Shown here piece after piece: positions 1 to 8,353 of a stretch of 64,000 nt of DNA. Each line of letters opens with the position of its first letter. The stretch's first letter is position 1. Position numbers and translations under genes: made by a program. Origin of the DNA: Bog-113 sp963752695 (GTDB lineage Bacteria; Acidobacteriota; Terriglobia; Bryobacterales; Bryobacteraceae); contig CAVVZB010000002.1 of assembly GCA_963752695.1 (NCBI GenBank), forward strand, positions 434,001 to 498,000. The letters are read 5' to 3'. Below the pieces are notes generated by a model. It was given only the letters and a program-made list of their open reading frames with translations. It did no database searches and was not told where the DNA came from.

Positions 1-473
1 ACAATCTTCGGTTCGCCTTTTACGATGTCGATGCTGCCCTTAAAATAGGCACCGTCTTCGATCACAATCCTTGAAGTCTTGATGTCTCCAATCAACTTCG
101 CTTCTTTTCTGATATCAATCCGGTCGGAAGCCTCGACATTGCCGTGAATCGCGCCCAGAACCACCACGTCGCGAGCCCGCACCGTAGCCTGTACCCGCCC
201 GTTTGGACCGATCGTCAGTTTGTTCTCGTTGAGTTCGACAGTGCCTTCGACGTCGCCATCGATGTACAAGTCTTCTTTGCTGAATATCTGACCGTTAATC
301 TTGACGGCTTTTCCGATGGTGGCCTGTCCGCTCCTGGAGTCAGGATCAGGCAATCTGGTTGACATACTCGACACGGGTGAATTCTCCTTCTTGATCTCCG
401 TCGCCGGTGTAGGCAACGGCGAGTGGGGCCTAGGCGCAGGCGTTGTTTCTTCTCGTTTGTTCCACATGCTCAT
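1..473 (-). CDS. Bactofilin (polymer-forming cytoskeletal protein), 3' end cut off
   Basis: Reading leftward from an ATG at 473, 157 codons stay open to the window edge, so the C-terminus is missing. The first ~50 residues are polar, proline-rich and probably disordered. They are followed by the repetitive short-strand pattern of the bactofilin (DUF583) right-handed beta-helix: phrases such as GQIFSKEDLYIDGDVEGTV, VVVLGAIHGNVEAS and KLIGDIKTSRIVIEDGAYFKG. Bactofilins self-assemble without nucleotide into membrane-associated filaments that organise envelope synthesis. A GGGAGG ribosome-binding site about 11 bases upstream supports the start. The VIT transporter gene lies 60 bp upstream on the same strand. 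The fold assignment is firm; the exact cellular task is not visible. Confidence 0.85.
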   Translation of the reverse strand, partial: MSMWNKREETTPAPRPHSPLPTPATEIKKENSPVSSMSTRLPDPDSRSGQATIGKAVKINGQIFSKEDLYIDGDVEGTVELNENKLTIGPNGRVQATVRARDVVVLGAIHGNVEASDRIDIRKEAKLIGDIKTSRIVIEDGAYFKGSIDIVKGEPKI

Positions 474-533
474 GTTCTAGCGGCCCTCCCGGACCTGTAT
501 TTCGCAGGCCTGTTCGCGCTTCAAGCTTTCAGT

Positions 534-1229
534 CTAACGGAAAAGCCTTGCGATCGCGAATGCCGCTGCTGCCGCCAGCCCTCCGATCAGCGTCGTTTGC
601 ATTCCGCCGCGTAGGGGATGGATTCCCGTCAGCTTCGCCTTCCACAATCCGAATGCGAATAACGCCAACAGAGTCACTCCGACCGAAATTTCCAGCGCCT
701 CGCCTGCCGAACTTACTACTATATATGGCGACAACGGAATTAGGCCGCCGACGATGTACGCCGCGGCAATGGTTCCGGCGCTCTGCCAAGCGCGCCCCGG
801 GTCCGGCTTCTCCAATCCCAGCTCGAAGCGCATCATGAAGTCGATCCAGCGCTCTTCGTCCGCTCGAATCGCATCCACAATCGGTTCGATCTGTTCCCGC
901 CGAAGTCCCCAGCCCTCGAAAACCTCGCGGACCTCTGCCGCTTCCTGCTCCGGAATCTCGCGCGTCTCGCGCACTTCCCGCTCGCGCTCATGCTGGTAGT
1001 GTTCCGCATCGGTCCGCGCGGCCAGATATCCTCCCAAGCCCATTGCGATCGATCCCGCCGCGATCTCCGCCATCCCCGCGAGCACAATCAGCTTCGAATT
1101 ACTTACCGCGCCCGATAACCCCGCCGCCAGCGCGAACGGAACGGTCAGACCATCCGACATTCCGATCACCAGATCCCGCACCGTCGCCGTCGCGGTGAAA
1201 TGCTTCTCGATATGCGAAACGCTTTGCAC
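534..1229 (-). CDS. VIT1/CCC1-family Fe(II)/Mn(II) transporter
   Basis: The 231-residue membrane protein starts at a GTG. The N-terminal segment VRDLVIGMSDGLTVPFALAA carries the conserved acidic residue of VIT helix 1. A glycine/alanine helix leads into a long Glu/His-rich cytosolic stretch (about residues 75-140, including EHYQHEREREVRETREIPEQ), which matches the metal-binding domain between helices 2 and 3 of this family. Three further hydrophobic helices follow. Family members are proton-coupled exporters of Fe2+ or Mn2+ from the cytoplasm. The start region overlaps possible upstream starts of the divergent kinase gene, so the two 5' ends are tightly packed. A second, different VIT protein lies at 17609-18109. 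Confidence 0.85.
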   Translation of the reverse strand: MQSVSHIEKHFTATATVRDLVIGMSDGLTVPFALAAGLSGAVSNSKLIVLAGMAEIAAGSIAMGLGGYLAARTDAEHYQHEREREVRETREIPEQEAAEVREVFEGWGLRREQIEPIVDAIRADEERWIDFMMRFELGLEKPDPGRAWQSAGTIAAAYIVGGLIPLSPYIVVSSAGEALEISVGVTLLALFAFGLWKAKLTGIHPLRGGMQTTLIGGLAAAAAFAIARLFR

Positions 1230-1245
1230 TAGATATCAGCTTCCC

Positions 1246-4116
1246 ATGCCCGGTTTGTCTCAGCGGCCGCTTCCGCTTCACTTAGAATGTAAACACGTGA
1301 GTGCCGGTTCCGCATTGACCTCCGATCCTTTTTCGCCGGATTTCTACTCCGTAGCGCTAGCTTCCTCCGGCGTAGGCGCCGTTTTATTCGAACCTGAATC
1401 CGCGCACGTGACGCTGTCTCCCTCGGCTGCCTCCCTTCTCAGCGTCTCCCTTCCAGCCGAGACCAACGCTTGCCTGCCTCTGCCGGAGTTCCTGGCTCGA
1501 ATTCACCCCGACGATCGCGATCAGGTAAAGTCCGCGCTTCAAGCTGCCGCTAATTTCGCCGTGCGCTTCCGTGCTCTCGATGCACCTTCGAACGCTTGTT
1601 TCCAACTCAAAGGCCGTCCCGACAGGACAACCATCGCCGCTCTGCTTTCCGATATCTCCGAAACCGTCGCCGCCGAGAATGAACTCGCCGAGCAGAATCG
1701 CCTCGCCGCCCTACGGGTCTCCATCGCCTCCACGCTGACCCGCAGCGATACGCTCGCTTCCATCCTGCAGTTGTGCACCGAGCATCTGGTCCATCACCTC
1801 CAGATGGCGTTCGCCCGCATCTGGACCCTCGATAGCTCAGGCACAATCCTCGAACTGCAAGCCAGTGCCGGCATGTACACGCACCTCGACGGCCCCCACA
1901 GCCGCGTCCCCGTCGGTCAATTCAAAATCGGCTGGATTGCCGAAGCTCGCCAACCGCACCTGTCAAACGCAGTCACCACTGACCCCCGCGTCGGCGATCA
2001 TGCCTGGGCCAAACGCGAAAATCTCGTCGCCTTCGCCGGTTATCCGCTGCTGGTCGGCGCCAACTTGATCGGCGTCGTCGCCATGTTCGCCAAACGTGAA
2101 CTCGGGGCCAGCGTCCTGAGTGAGTTGTCGCCGATCGCCGACTGGCTGGCCGCCACCATCGAGCGCGTCCGCATCGAATCCGAATTGCGCGTCTCCATCG
2201 CCAAGAGCCGCGAAAACGAGTCCCGCAAAACCGCGATCCTCGAATCTGCGCTCGATTCGGTCATCGGCTTTGACCGCAATTCCTGCGTGCTCGAATGGAA
2301 CCCCGCCGCTCAGACCACCTTCGGCTACATGCGTGACGACATCCTCGGCCAGAAGCTTCCCGAACTCATCTTCCCGGAACGCTTCCGCGATGCTTATCGA
2401 GTCGGCCTCAGCCACTACCTCGACACCGGCGAAGGTCCCCTGCTCAACCGCCGCGTGGAGGTGATAGCCAACCGCGCCGATGGAGTGGAGTTCCCCGTCG
2501 AGCTGGCAGTCACCCGCAGTGCGGCGCCCGGCCCCGTTTTCTTTACCGCCATCTTGCGCGATATCACTCAACGCCGCACCGCCGACGCCGAGCTGAAGGC
2601 CGCCAAAGAAGGCGCCGAGGCGGCCAGCCTCGCTAAGAGCGCCTTCCTGGCCAGCATGAGCCATGAACTGCGCACCCCGCTGAACGCCATCATCGGCTAC
2701 TCCGAAATCCTGGAAGAAGAAGCCTCCGAGCTCCAGTGCCCGCACATCATTCCCGACCTGAACCGCATCCGCGCCTCCGGCCGCCATCTGCTCTCGCTCA
2801 TCAACGAGGTCCTCGATTTATCCAAAATCGAGGCCGACAAAATGGAGCTATACCCCGAGCAGTTCGAGGTCGCCTCCATGATTTCCGATGTCGCCTCCAC
2901 CGCTCGCCCGCTCGTCGAAAAGAACGGCAATCGCTTCGAAGTCATCGTGCCGCCCGCTTTCGGGCAGATCTATGCCGATGTCGTCAAAACGCGCCAGTGT
3001 CTGTTGAACTTGCTTTCAAACGCCGCCAAGTTCACTGAAAATGGCCTGGTGACGCTAACAGTCTCAAACGAAACCGGCGACGACGCTTCCCCCGTCCTAT
3101 TTCGCATTCAGGACGATGGCATCGGTATCCGGAATGAGGATATCAACGCCCTGTTCGAACCGTTTCAACAGGCCGAAACTGGCACCGCCCGCAAGTTCGG
3201 CGGCACCGGATTAGGCCTAACTCTCACCCGTCGTTTCGCGCTTCTCATGGGCGGCGCCATCACTGTGGAAAGCGAACCCGGCAAGGGCTCCGTCTTCACG
3301 CTCACCCTCCCGCGTCAATCGGCGCCGTTCGTTCCATCCGTGGCCGAGGACATCCTGCTCCCCGATCTCGATGGCCGCCGTGGTCGCATCCTCATCATCG
3401 ATGACGATCCTACCGCTCGCGATCTGCTCCGCCGCATTCTCGCCAAAGAAGGCTTTGCACCCGAGATCGCAAGCAGCGGCGAAGAAGGCCTGCGTCTTGC
3501 CCGCCAACTTCAGCCCGTCGCGATCACTTTGGATGTCATGATGCCCGGCTTCGACGGCTGGTCCGTTCTGGCCGCACTGAAAGCCGACCCGCTCACCAGC
3601 GCCATCCCGGTGATCATGGTCACCATCATCGATAACCGTAATCTCGCCTACTCGCTGGGCGCTTCCGACTACCTCACCAAGCCCGTCGACCGGGAACAGT
3701 TGAGCGTCGTGCTTAGCCGCTACGCCTGCGAACAGCCGCCCTGTCCCGTTCTCGTGGTCGACGACGACCCCGAAGCCCGCCGCGTCATCCGCCACATGCT
3801 CGAACGCGAAAATTGGCGCGTCCAAGAGGCTGCCAATGGTCAGGAAGCGCTCGATTGCATCGCTGCGGACCGGCCGAACCTGATTCTCCTTGACCTTATG
3901 ATGCCCGTCATGGATGGCTTTGACTTTGCCCTCGAACTCCGCAAGCACCAGGCGTGGGCGCAAATCCCCGTTGTCGTCTTAACCGCCCGCGATGTCACCG
4001 CCGCCGACCGCGAACGCCTCAATGGCCACATCAGCCGCATTCTCCAAAAAGGCTCGGTTGACGGCCAGGACCTGATTGTCCAATTGCGGGAAATCGTGAA
4101 CCGCGCCTCGCTCTAA
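1246..4116 (+). CDS. Hybrid sensor histidine kinase (PAS-GAF-PAS-HisKA-HATPase-REC-REC)
   Basis: A soluble hybrid kinase of about 956 residues. Order: PAS-like region (~25-150), GAF (~150-305), PAS (~330-445), HisKA with MSHELRTPLN (phospho-acceptor His ~473), HATPase with NLLSNAAKF, DDGIGI and GGTGLGL, then two receiver domains with LDVMMPG (Asp ~763) and LDLMMPV (Asp ~883). No membrane segment is visible, so it should sense a cytosolic signal. No DNA-binding output domain is fused. The 5' end is uncertain: ATG at 1246 has no ribosome-binding site, and a GTG at 1297 lies 8 bases after a TAGAAT box and could be a leaderless start. It converges with the ABC gene, with 5 bp between stops. The architecture resembles the kinase at 37477 without its CHASE3 sensor. 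Confidence 0.85.
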   Translation: MPGLSQRPLPLHLECKHVSAGSALTSDPFSPDFYSVALASSGVGAVLFEPESAHVTLSPSAASLLSVSLPAETNACLPLPEFLARIHPDDRDQVKSALQAAANFAVRFRALDAPSNACFQLKGRPDRTTIAALLSDISETVAAENELAEQNRLAALRVSIASTLTRSDTLASILQLCTEHLVHHLQMAFARIWTLDSSGTILELQASAGMYTHLDGPHSRVPVGQFKIGWIAEARQPHLSNAVTTDPRVGDHAWAKRENLVAFAGYPLLVGANLIGVVAMFAKRELGASVLSELSPIADWLAATIERVRIESELRVSIAKSRENESRKTAILESALDSVIGFDRNSCVLEWNPAAQTTFGYMRDDILGQKLPELIFPERFRDAYRVGLSHYLDTGEGPLLNRRVEVIANRADGVEFPVELAVTRSAAPGPVFFTAILRDITQRRTADAELKAAKEGAEAASLAKSAFLASMSHELRTPLNAIIGYSEILEEEASELQCPHIIPDLNRIRASGRHLLSLINEVLDLSKIEADKMELYPEQFEVASMISDVASTARPLVEKNGNRFEVIVPPAFGQIYADVVKTRQCLLNLLSNAAKFTENGLVTLTVSNETGDDASPVLFRIQDDGIGIRNEDINALFEPFQQAETGTARKFGGTGLGLTLTRRFALLMGGAITVESEPGKGSVFTLTLPRQSAPFVPSVAEDILLPDLDGRRGRILIIDDDPTARDLLRRILAKEGFAPEIASSGEEGLRLARQLQPVAITLDVMMPGFDGWSVLAALKADPLTSAIPVIMVTIIDNRNLAYSLGASDYLTKPVDREQLSVVLSRYACEQPPCPVLVVDDDPEARRVIRHMLERENWRVQEAANGQEALDCIAADRPNLILLDLMMPVMDGFDFALELRKHQAWAQIPVVVLTARDVTAADRERLNGHISRILQKGSVDGQDLIVQLREIVNRASL

Positions 4117-4121
4117 CCCCG

Positions 4122-5948
4122 TCAGACTGTCAGCCTGTCACGGCGCGATTCTTCCTCCTGGTCCTGATACTGCAACTGATAGAGCTTCCAGTAAATGCCC
4201 CGTCCGCTCAGTAGTTCCTGATGCGTGCCGCTCTCCCGCAACCGGCTTTTGTGCATCACCAGGATTCGGTCCGCCTTCTGAATCGTACTCAAGCGATGCG
4301 CGATCACAATCGACGTCCGCCCGCTTACCATTCGTGTCAATGCTTCCCGTACCCGCAGCTCCGTCTCGGTATCCACGCTTGACGTAGCCTCGTCCAAAAT
4401 CAAGAATCGCGGCTCCCGCGCCAGTGCCCGCGCAAACCCGATCAATTGCTTCTGCCCCGTCGATAGCGAATTCCCGCGCTCCTGCAACTGCTGGTCGAAG
4501 CCGTCCGGCAAGCCTTCGATGAACTCCAGCACGTTCACCTGCCGCGCCGCCGCCGTGATCTGCTCCATCCCCAGCTCTTCCGATCCCAGCCGGATATTGT
4601 CCGCAACCGAGCCTGTAAACAGATACGCGTCCTGCAGCACCACCCCGAACTCCGCCCGCAACGTCCGCGGATCGAACTCACGCACATCCACGCCGCCCAC
4701 CCGGATTGCCCCGCGCTGCACATCGTAAAAGCGCAGTAGCAGGCTGATGAGTGTCGTCTTCCCCGCGCCCGTATGCCCTACAATGGCCACGGTCTCGCCG
4801 GCTTCAATCGTAAAGCTCACATCCCGCAGCACCCAATCCTCGTCCTGGTAAGCGAACCAGACATGGTCGAATTCAATGCGGCTCGCAGTTGGCACCGCCT
4901 GGGCCTCCCGCGGCGCGCCTATCGCCACCGGCGTATCCAACAGCTTGAAGACGCGCTCGGCCGCCGCCATCGCCCCCTGCAGAATGTTGTACTTCTCGCT
5001 TAGATCTTGGATAGGGCGAAAGAACCGCAGCCCATACTGCAGAAACGCCGCCACGACACCCAGCGAGAGCGCGTGCGCCTTTACCCGAAACCCGCCATAC
5101 GTCAAAATTCCCGCCAACGCCAGATAGGCGAAAAATTCGATTGCCGGATAAAACCACCCGTAAGCCACAATCGAGTCTTTATAGGCTTCCATATGCGCCC
5201 GGTTGATCTCTTCAAATTCCTTGCGGCTCAGCCGTTCGCGATTGAATAGCTGCAGCACCACTACGCCTGCGATATGTTCCTGCAAATAGGCGTTGATCCG
5301 CGCCAGCGCCACGCGAATCTTCCGATAACTCAGTGACACTGTTCGTCGAAACAAAGCCGTCGCCAGAATCACGCAAGGCATCACCGCGAGCATCAACCAG
5401 GTCAACCCCGGGCTGAGTCGAAACATCACCGCCGTGATAAACACGAGCGTCAGAACATCGCCGATAAGCGCCACCAATCCGGACGAGAAAAGATCGTTCA
5501 GCACGTCCACGTCGGATGTCACCCGCGTTACCAGCCGTCCCACCGGAGTCTGGTCGTAAAACGCAATATCCAGTCGCTGCAAATGGCTCATCAGGTCTTT
5601 CCGCAGATCGAACATCGCGTACTGTCCGGTAATCTGCATGAGCCAGTTCTGCCCAAACTCCGACAGAAATGCCACTGTCAGCACGCAGAGGTAAACCATC
5701 GCGATTTGGAATATCCCGGTGAATGGATCAGCCGCCAGCCAGCGATCGAGCACCGACTTTCCGCCGGTCGGAGCCAGGTAGCGGTCGATCGTGATCCTGG
5801 TTAGCAGCGGTCCGCAAACTTGCGTTCCCGAGTAGACCGCCAGGCTCGCCACCGCCAGCGCCATGCGCTTCCAATACGGCCGCATGTAGCCCATGAGCCG
5901 CCACATGAGCTGCCCGTCGTATACCTTACCTACGACCTCTTCTTCCAC
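4122..5948 (-). CDS. ABC exporter, fused permease/ATPase (MsbA/MdlB type)
   Basis: A 608-residue half-transporter. The N-terminal ~330 residues hold six hydrophobic helices of the type I ABC exporter fold. The C-terminal nucleotide-binding domain has Walker A GHTGAGKTT (~390), the signature LSTGQKQ (~494), Walker B FLILDEATSS (~516) and the switch histidine in IVIAHRLSTIQ (~549). Such proteins dimerise and export lipids, peptides or drugs. The substrate cannot be read from sequence. The EEESRRDRL tail is hydrophilic. It is a single gene, convergent with the kinase upstream in the window and divergent from the small secreted-protein gene at 6007. A second subunit (MdlA/MdlB pair) is absent, so a homodimer is likely. 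Confidence 0.9.
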   Translation of the reverse strand: MEEEVVGKVYDGQLMWRLMGYMRPYWKRMALAVASLAVYSGTQVCGPLLTRITIDRYLAPTGGKSVLDRWLAADPFTGIFQIAMVYLCVLTVAFLSEFGQNWLMQITGQYAMFDLRKDLMSHLQRLDIAFYDQTPVGRLVTRVTSDVDVLNDLFSSGLVALIGDVLTLVFITAVMFRLSPGLTWLMLAVMPCVILATALFRRTVSLSYRKIRVALARINAYLQEHIAGVVVLQLFNRERLSRKEFEEINRAHMEAYKDSIVAYGWFYPAIEFFAYLALAGILTYGGFRVKAHALSLGVVAAFLQYGLRFFRPIQDLSEKYNILQGAMAAAERVFKLLDTPVAIGAPREAQAVPTASRIEFDHVWFAYQDEDWVLRDVSFTIEAGETVAIVGHTGAGKTTLISLLLRFYDVQRGAIRVGGVDVREFDPRTLRAEFGVVLQDAYLFTGSVADNIRLGSEELGMEQITAAARQVNVLEFIEGLPDGFDQQLQERGNSLSTGQKQLIGFARALAREPRFLILDEATSSVDTETELRVREALTRMVSGRTSIVIAHRLSTIQKADRILVMHKSRLRESGTHQELLSGRGIYWKLYQLQYQDQEEESRRDRLTV

Positions 5949-5993
5949 TCAATTAGTCTCGCGCACCGCCGCCCGGAAACGCCGAAGGTGGTA

Positions 5994-5999
5994 TACACT
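5994..5999 (+). promoter_or_regulatory. Candidate -10 box (TACACT) for the secreted-protein gene at 6007
   Basis: TACACT ends 7 bases before the ATG at 6007, which would put the transcript start at or next to the start codon. There is no good ribosome-binding site in the gap. A leaderless mRNA is a reasonable inference; no strong -35 box is seen. Confidence 0.35.
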
Positions 6000-6006
6000 A
6001 AGCACC

Positions 6007-6321
6007 ATGAAGAAGCTTTTCGCTCTCTCGATCGTGTTTTCGGCGGCCTGTTTCGCCGATTCTTTCAATGGCACTCTGATGGACCAGATGTGCAAGGACA
6101 AGGATGCCGCCGATCACACGGCAAAGTGCGCTACCGCCTGCTCCAAGAGTGGTTTTGGAATTAAAACCGCCGACGGCAAGTTCCTGAAGCTGGATGACGC
6201 CGGAAACACCAAGGCGCTCGCCGCCCTCAAGGCTACCGACAAAACCAAAGACCTCAAGGCGACCGTCAACGGCACATTAGACGGTGACACGATCAAGACC
6301 GAAACCGTCGCGCTCGATTAA
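6007..6321 (+). CDS. Small secreted protein with three mature cysteines
   Basis: This 104-residue protein begins with a clear signal peptide (MKKLFALSIVFSAACFA). The mature part starts DSFNGTLMDQMC and has cysteines in the pattern C-x11-C-x3-C, followed by a small beta-rich segment (GFGIKTADGKFLKLDD, ATVNGTLDGDTIKTETVAL). Small exported proteins of this shape are common in acidobacteria, but I know of no tested function; this is family resemblance by eye. The ATG at 6007 was chosen because the signal peptide begins there; codons upstream in the same frame overlap the divergent ABC gene. A repeat-rich intergenic region follows the stop. Confidence 0.7.
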   Translation: MKKLFALSIVFSAACFADSFNGTLMDQMCKDKDAADHTAKCATACSKSGFGIKTADGKFLKLDDAGNTKALAALKATDKTKDLKATVNGTLDGDTIKTETVALD

Positions 6322-6356
6322 GCCAAGCCCTCCATCGGCTCTTGTGCAATCCGCGA

Positions 6357-6424
6357 AATTGCGAATTGTGCACAAGTTTGCACAACCGCAAAATTGCAAA
6401 TGTGCACAAGTTTGCACAATACGG
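6357..6424. repeat. Two tandem copies of a ~35-bp repeat with internal dyad
   Basis: Two near-identical units of about 35 bp lie end to end. The perfect core TGTGCACAAGTTTGCACAA (19 bp) occurs at 6367-6385 and 6401-6419. Each core is itself an imperfect inverted repeat (TTGTGCA facing TTTGCACAA). Half-site-like words (TTGTGCAATCCGCG) continue upstream from about 6342. The array sits in the 220-bp gap between the secreted-protein gene and the DUF177 gene. It has no U-tract and is not a simple terminator. An operator array or a small repetitive element are both possible. Confidence 0.7.
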
Positions 6425-6542
6425 AACCGCGAGTGGGTTCGTTTTGCAATTTGCGGATACAAGGGTTTTAAGCCCTTCCGGCCGCCCCTGAGCTGTGCGC
6501 GGGACTAGCCGGTTTGATACACTTGTACGGTCGGGCGGAGCC

Positions 6543-7076
6543 ATGTTCTTCAGCATTAAAGATTTAGAAGTAAAAAAAATCGCTTTCGACCAGATCTTTG
6601 CTCCCGGTGAGATCACTTTTACCGATCCGGCTCTGAAACAAGCCCGACCCCTGCATGCCGAGGGTGTGGCCGAGCTTCTTCCCCATACGGATGGCGAAGT
6701 TCGGATTAAGGGCCGGATTACCACCGAGATCGTTGGGGAATGTGACCGCTGCCTCGGTGAAGCGTCCATCCCGGTCGATGCGGCTATCGATCTTTTCTAT
6801 CGTCCGGCCAGTGAATTGAACAAGGTCGATGAGGAAGAAATCGAGATCGACGAGGGTGAGGCCGAGATCGCGTTTTACGAAGGGAAGGGAATTGAGCTCG
6901 AGCAAGTTATCGCCGAGCAGATTCTCTTGCTCCTCCCCATGCAATTGGTTTGCGCCAATGACTGCAAGGGAATTTGTCCGAGTTGCGGAGCCAGTCGTAA
7001 CTTGGCCGCCTGTAACTGCCAAACCAACGCTCCCGTCGCCGACCACTGGAGCGCACTGAAAAACTTGGCCAGCTAA
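6543..7076 (+). CDS. DUF177 (YceD-type) protein upstream of rpmF
   Basis: A 177-residue YceD/DUF177 protein. The diagnostic cysteines are present: VGECDRCLGEA in the middle and VCANDCKGICPSCG near the end. Family members sit beside rpmF in most bacteria and are implicated in large-subunit rRNA (23S) accumulation. The ATG at 6543 is preceded by GGCGGAG at good spacing; an upstream in-frame start at 6495 lacks this. It is the first gene of the conserved DUF177-rpmF-plsX run, 35 bp before rpmF. A TACACT at 6518-6523 could serve as its -10 box. Confidence 0.88.
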   Translation: MFFSIKDLEVKKIAFDQIFAPGEITFTDPALKQARPLHAEGVAELLPHTDGEVRIKGRITTEIVGECDRCLGEASIPVDAAIDLFYRPASELNKVDEEEIEIDEGEAEIAFYEGKGIELEQVIAEQILLLLPMQLVCANDCKGICPSCGASRNLAACNCQTNAPVADHWSALKNLAS

Positions 7077-7111
7077 ACTGGCCAGCACAAGATTACGAGG
7101 TTGAACGAGAA

Positions 7112-7294
7112 ATGCCGAATCCCAAACGCCGCCACTCCGCTGCTCGCACCGCTACCCGGCGCGCGCACGACCACCTGAAAAAGCCCGGTGTGTCCGAGTG
7201 CCCCAACTGCCACGAACAGAAACTCCCCCATCGCGTCTGCCCCGCTTGCGGCTATTACAAAGGCCGCGAAGTCATTGAAGTCGCCCAGCAATAG
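7112..7294 (+). CDS. rpmF: 50S ribosomal protein L32
   Basis: The 60-residue protein MPNPKRRHSAARTATRRAHD... is typical of L32. It has a basic N-terminus and four zinc-ligand cysteines in two CxxC pairs (SECPNCHEQ and RVCPACGYY), so this is the zinc-binding form rather than the Cys-free form induced under zinc shortage in some species. It lies between DUF177 and plsX as in many genomes, linking ribosome and phospholipid synthesis. The start ATG is preceded by GAACGAGAA. Confidence 0.97.
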   Translation: MPNPKRRHSAARTATRRAHDHLKKPGVSECPNCHEQKLPHRVCPACGYYKGREVIEVAQQ

Positions 7295-7321
7295 TCCGAT
7301 CCCCGTCTCTCGCTCCCGCAA

Positions 7322-8353
7322 ATGGTAACCATTGCGCTGGATGCGATGGGCGGGGACGAGTTCCCGAAACCCGAGGTGGAAGGTGCCGTTGCCGCCGCCC
7401 GGGAATTCGGCGTCCGTGTGCTATTGGTCGGACAGGAACCTGTCGTCCGGAAGGAGTTAGACCGCTATTCCGACTGGCGTAAACTCCCGCTCGAAATCGT
7501 TCCCGCCGAAGAGCACGTGACCATGGAGGACAGCGCCGCCAAGGCCGCCCGGTCCAAGAAACATAGCTCCATGCATGTCGCCGCCCGTCTCGTCCAATCG
7601 GAAAAAGCCCAAGGCTGGGTCTCCGCGGGAAACACCGGTGCCTGTATGGCCATTGCGAAGATGGTTCAGGGGAAAGTCCCCGGTGTTGATCGTCCCGCGC
7701 TTTCCGGCGTCTTCCCCACGGCTACCCTTCACAAGCCTGTAGTCATGGTCGATGTCGGCGCGAATGTCGATTGCACCCCGGAAATGCTGGCTCAATTTGC
7801 CATCATGGGTGAGGCATACTCTCGCCTTGTTCTCGGCTGCGCCCGCCCAAAAGTCGGCCTGCTCTCTATTGGTGAGGAAGAACATAAAGGCAACGAGCTC
7901 ACTCGTCAGGCCACTCCGCTTCTTAAATTGCTGCCCATCCATTTCGTCGGTAACGTCGAAGGCCGCGATCTTTTCTCGGCCAAAGTCGACGTCATCATCT
8001 GCGACGGCTTCGTGGGCAACGTCGCCCTCAAAACTAGTGAGGGCTTGGCGGAAATGATCAAAAATCTGCTCCGCGCATCCATGACTCGTACCACCGTATT
8101 AAAAGTCGGCGCGCTGCTTTCTCGGCCTGCCTTAACCGAATTTCGTAAGGCCACCGATTACGCTGAATACGGGGGTGCTCCGTTGCTTGGTCTGAAAGGC
8201 GTTTGCATCATTTGCCACGGCCGTTCCAAAGCCGATGCAATCAAAAACGCGATCCTTCGCGCCTCGGAATTTTCTAAGCGCAATCTCAACCAGGAAATCG
8301 AAAATGGCCTGCGCGATCTGAAAGCGCACGGTGAGATTCATGCCGCCCATTAA
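7322..8353 (+). CDS. plsX: Phosphate acyltransferase PlsX
   Basis: A 343-residue protein of normal length for PlsX. It begins IALDAMGGDEFPKPEVEGA, the family signature, and carries SAGNTGACMA and DVGANVDCTPEML. PlsX converts acyl-ACP plus phosphate into acyl-phosphate, which PlsY uses to acylate glycerol-3-phosphate; it acts at the inner face of the membrane. It follows rpmF by 27 bp. In many bacteria fabH or fabD comes next, but here a DsbD-like gene overlaps its 3' end by 14 bp, which suggests co-transcription. Confidence 0.97.
   Translation: MVTIALDAMGGDEFPKPEVEGAVAAAREFGVRVLLVGQEPVVRKELDRYSDWRKLPLEIVPAEEHVTMEDSAAKAARSKKHSSMHVAARLVQSEKAQGWVSAGNTGACMAIAKMVQGKVPGVDRPALSGVFPTATLHKPVVMVDVGANVDCTPEMLAQFAIMGEAYSRLVLGCARPKVGLLSIGEEEHKGNELTRQATPLLKLLPIHFVGNVEGRDLFSAKVDVIICDGFVGNVALKTSEGLAEMIKNLLRASMTRTTVLKVGALLSRPALTEFRKATDYAEYGGAPLLGLKGVCIICHGRSKADAIKNAILRASEFSKRNLNQEIENGLRDLKAHGEIHAAH

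Noticed and set aside
1963..3963. Long leftward open frames (1963-2787 and 3217-3963) inside the first hybrid kinase
   Set aside because: They are antisense shadows of clear HisKA/HATPase/REC coding sequence and show no recognisable domain of their own.
6465..6485. AAGGG/CCCTT hairpin as a terminator
   Set aside because: Five-base stem with no following U-tract; too weak.
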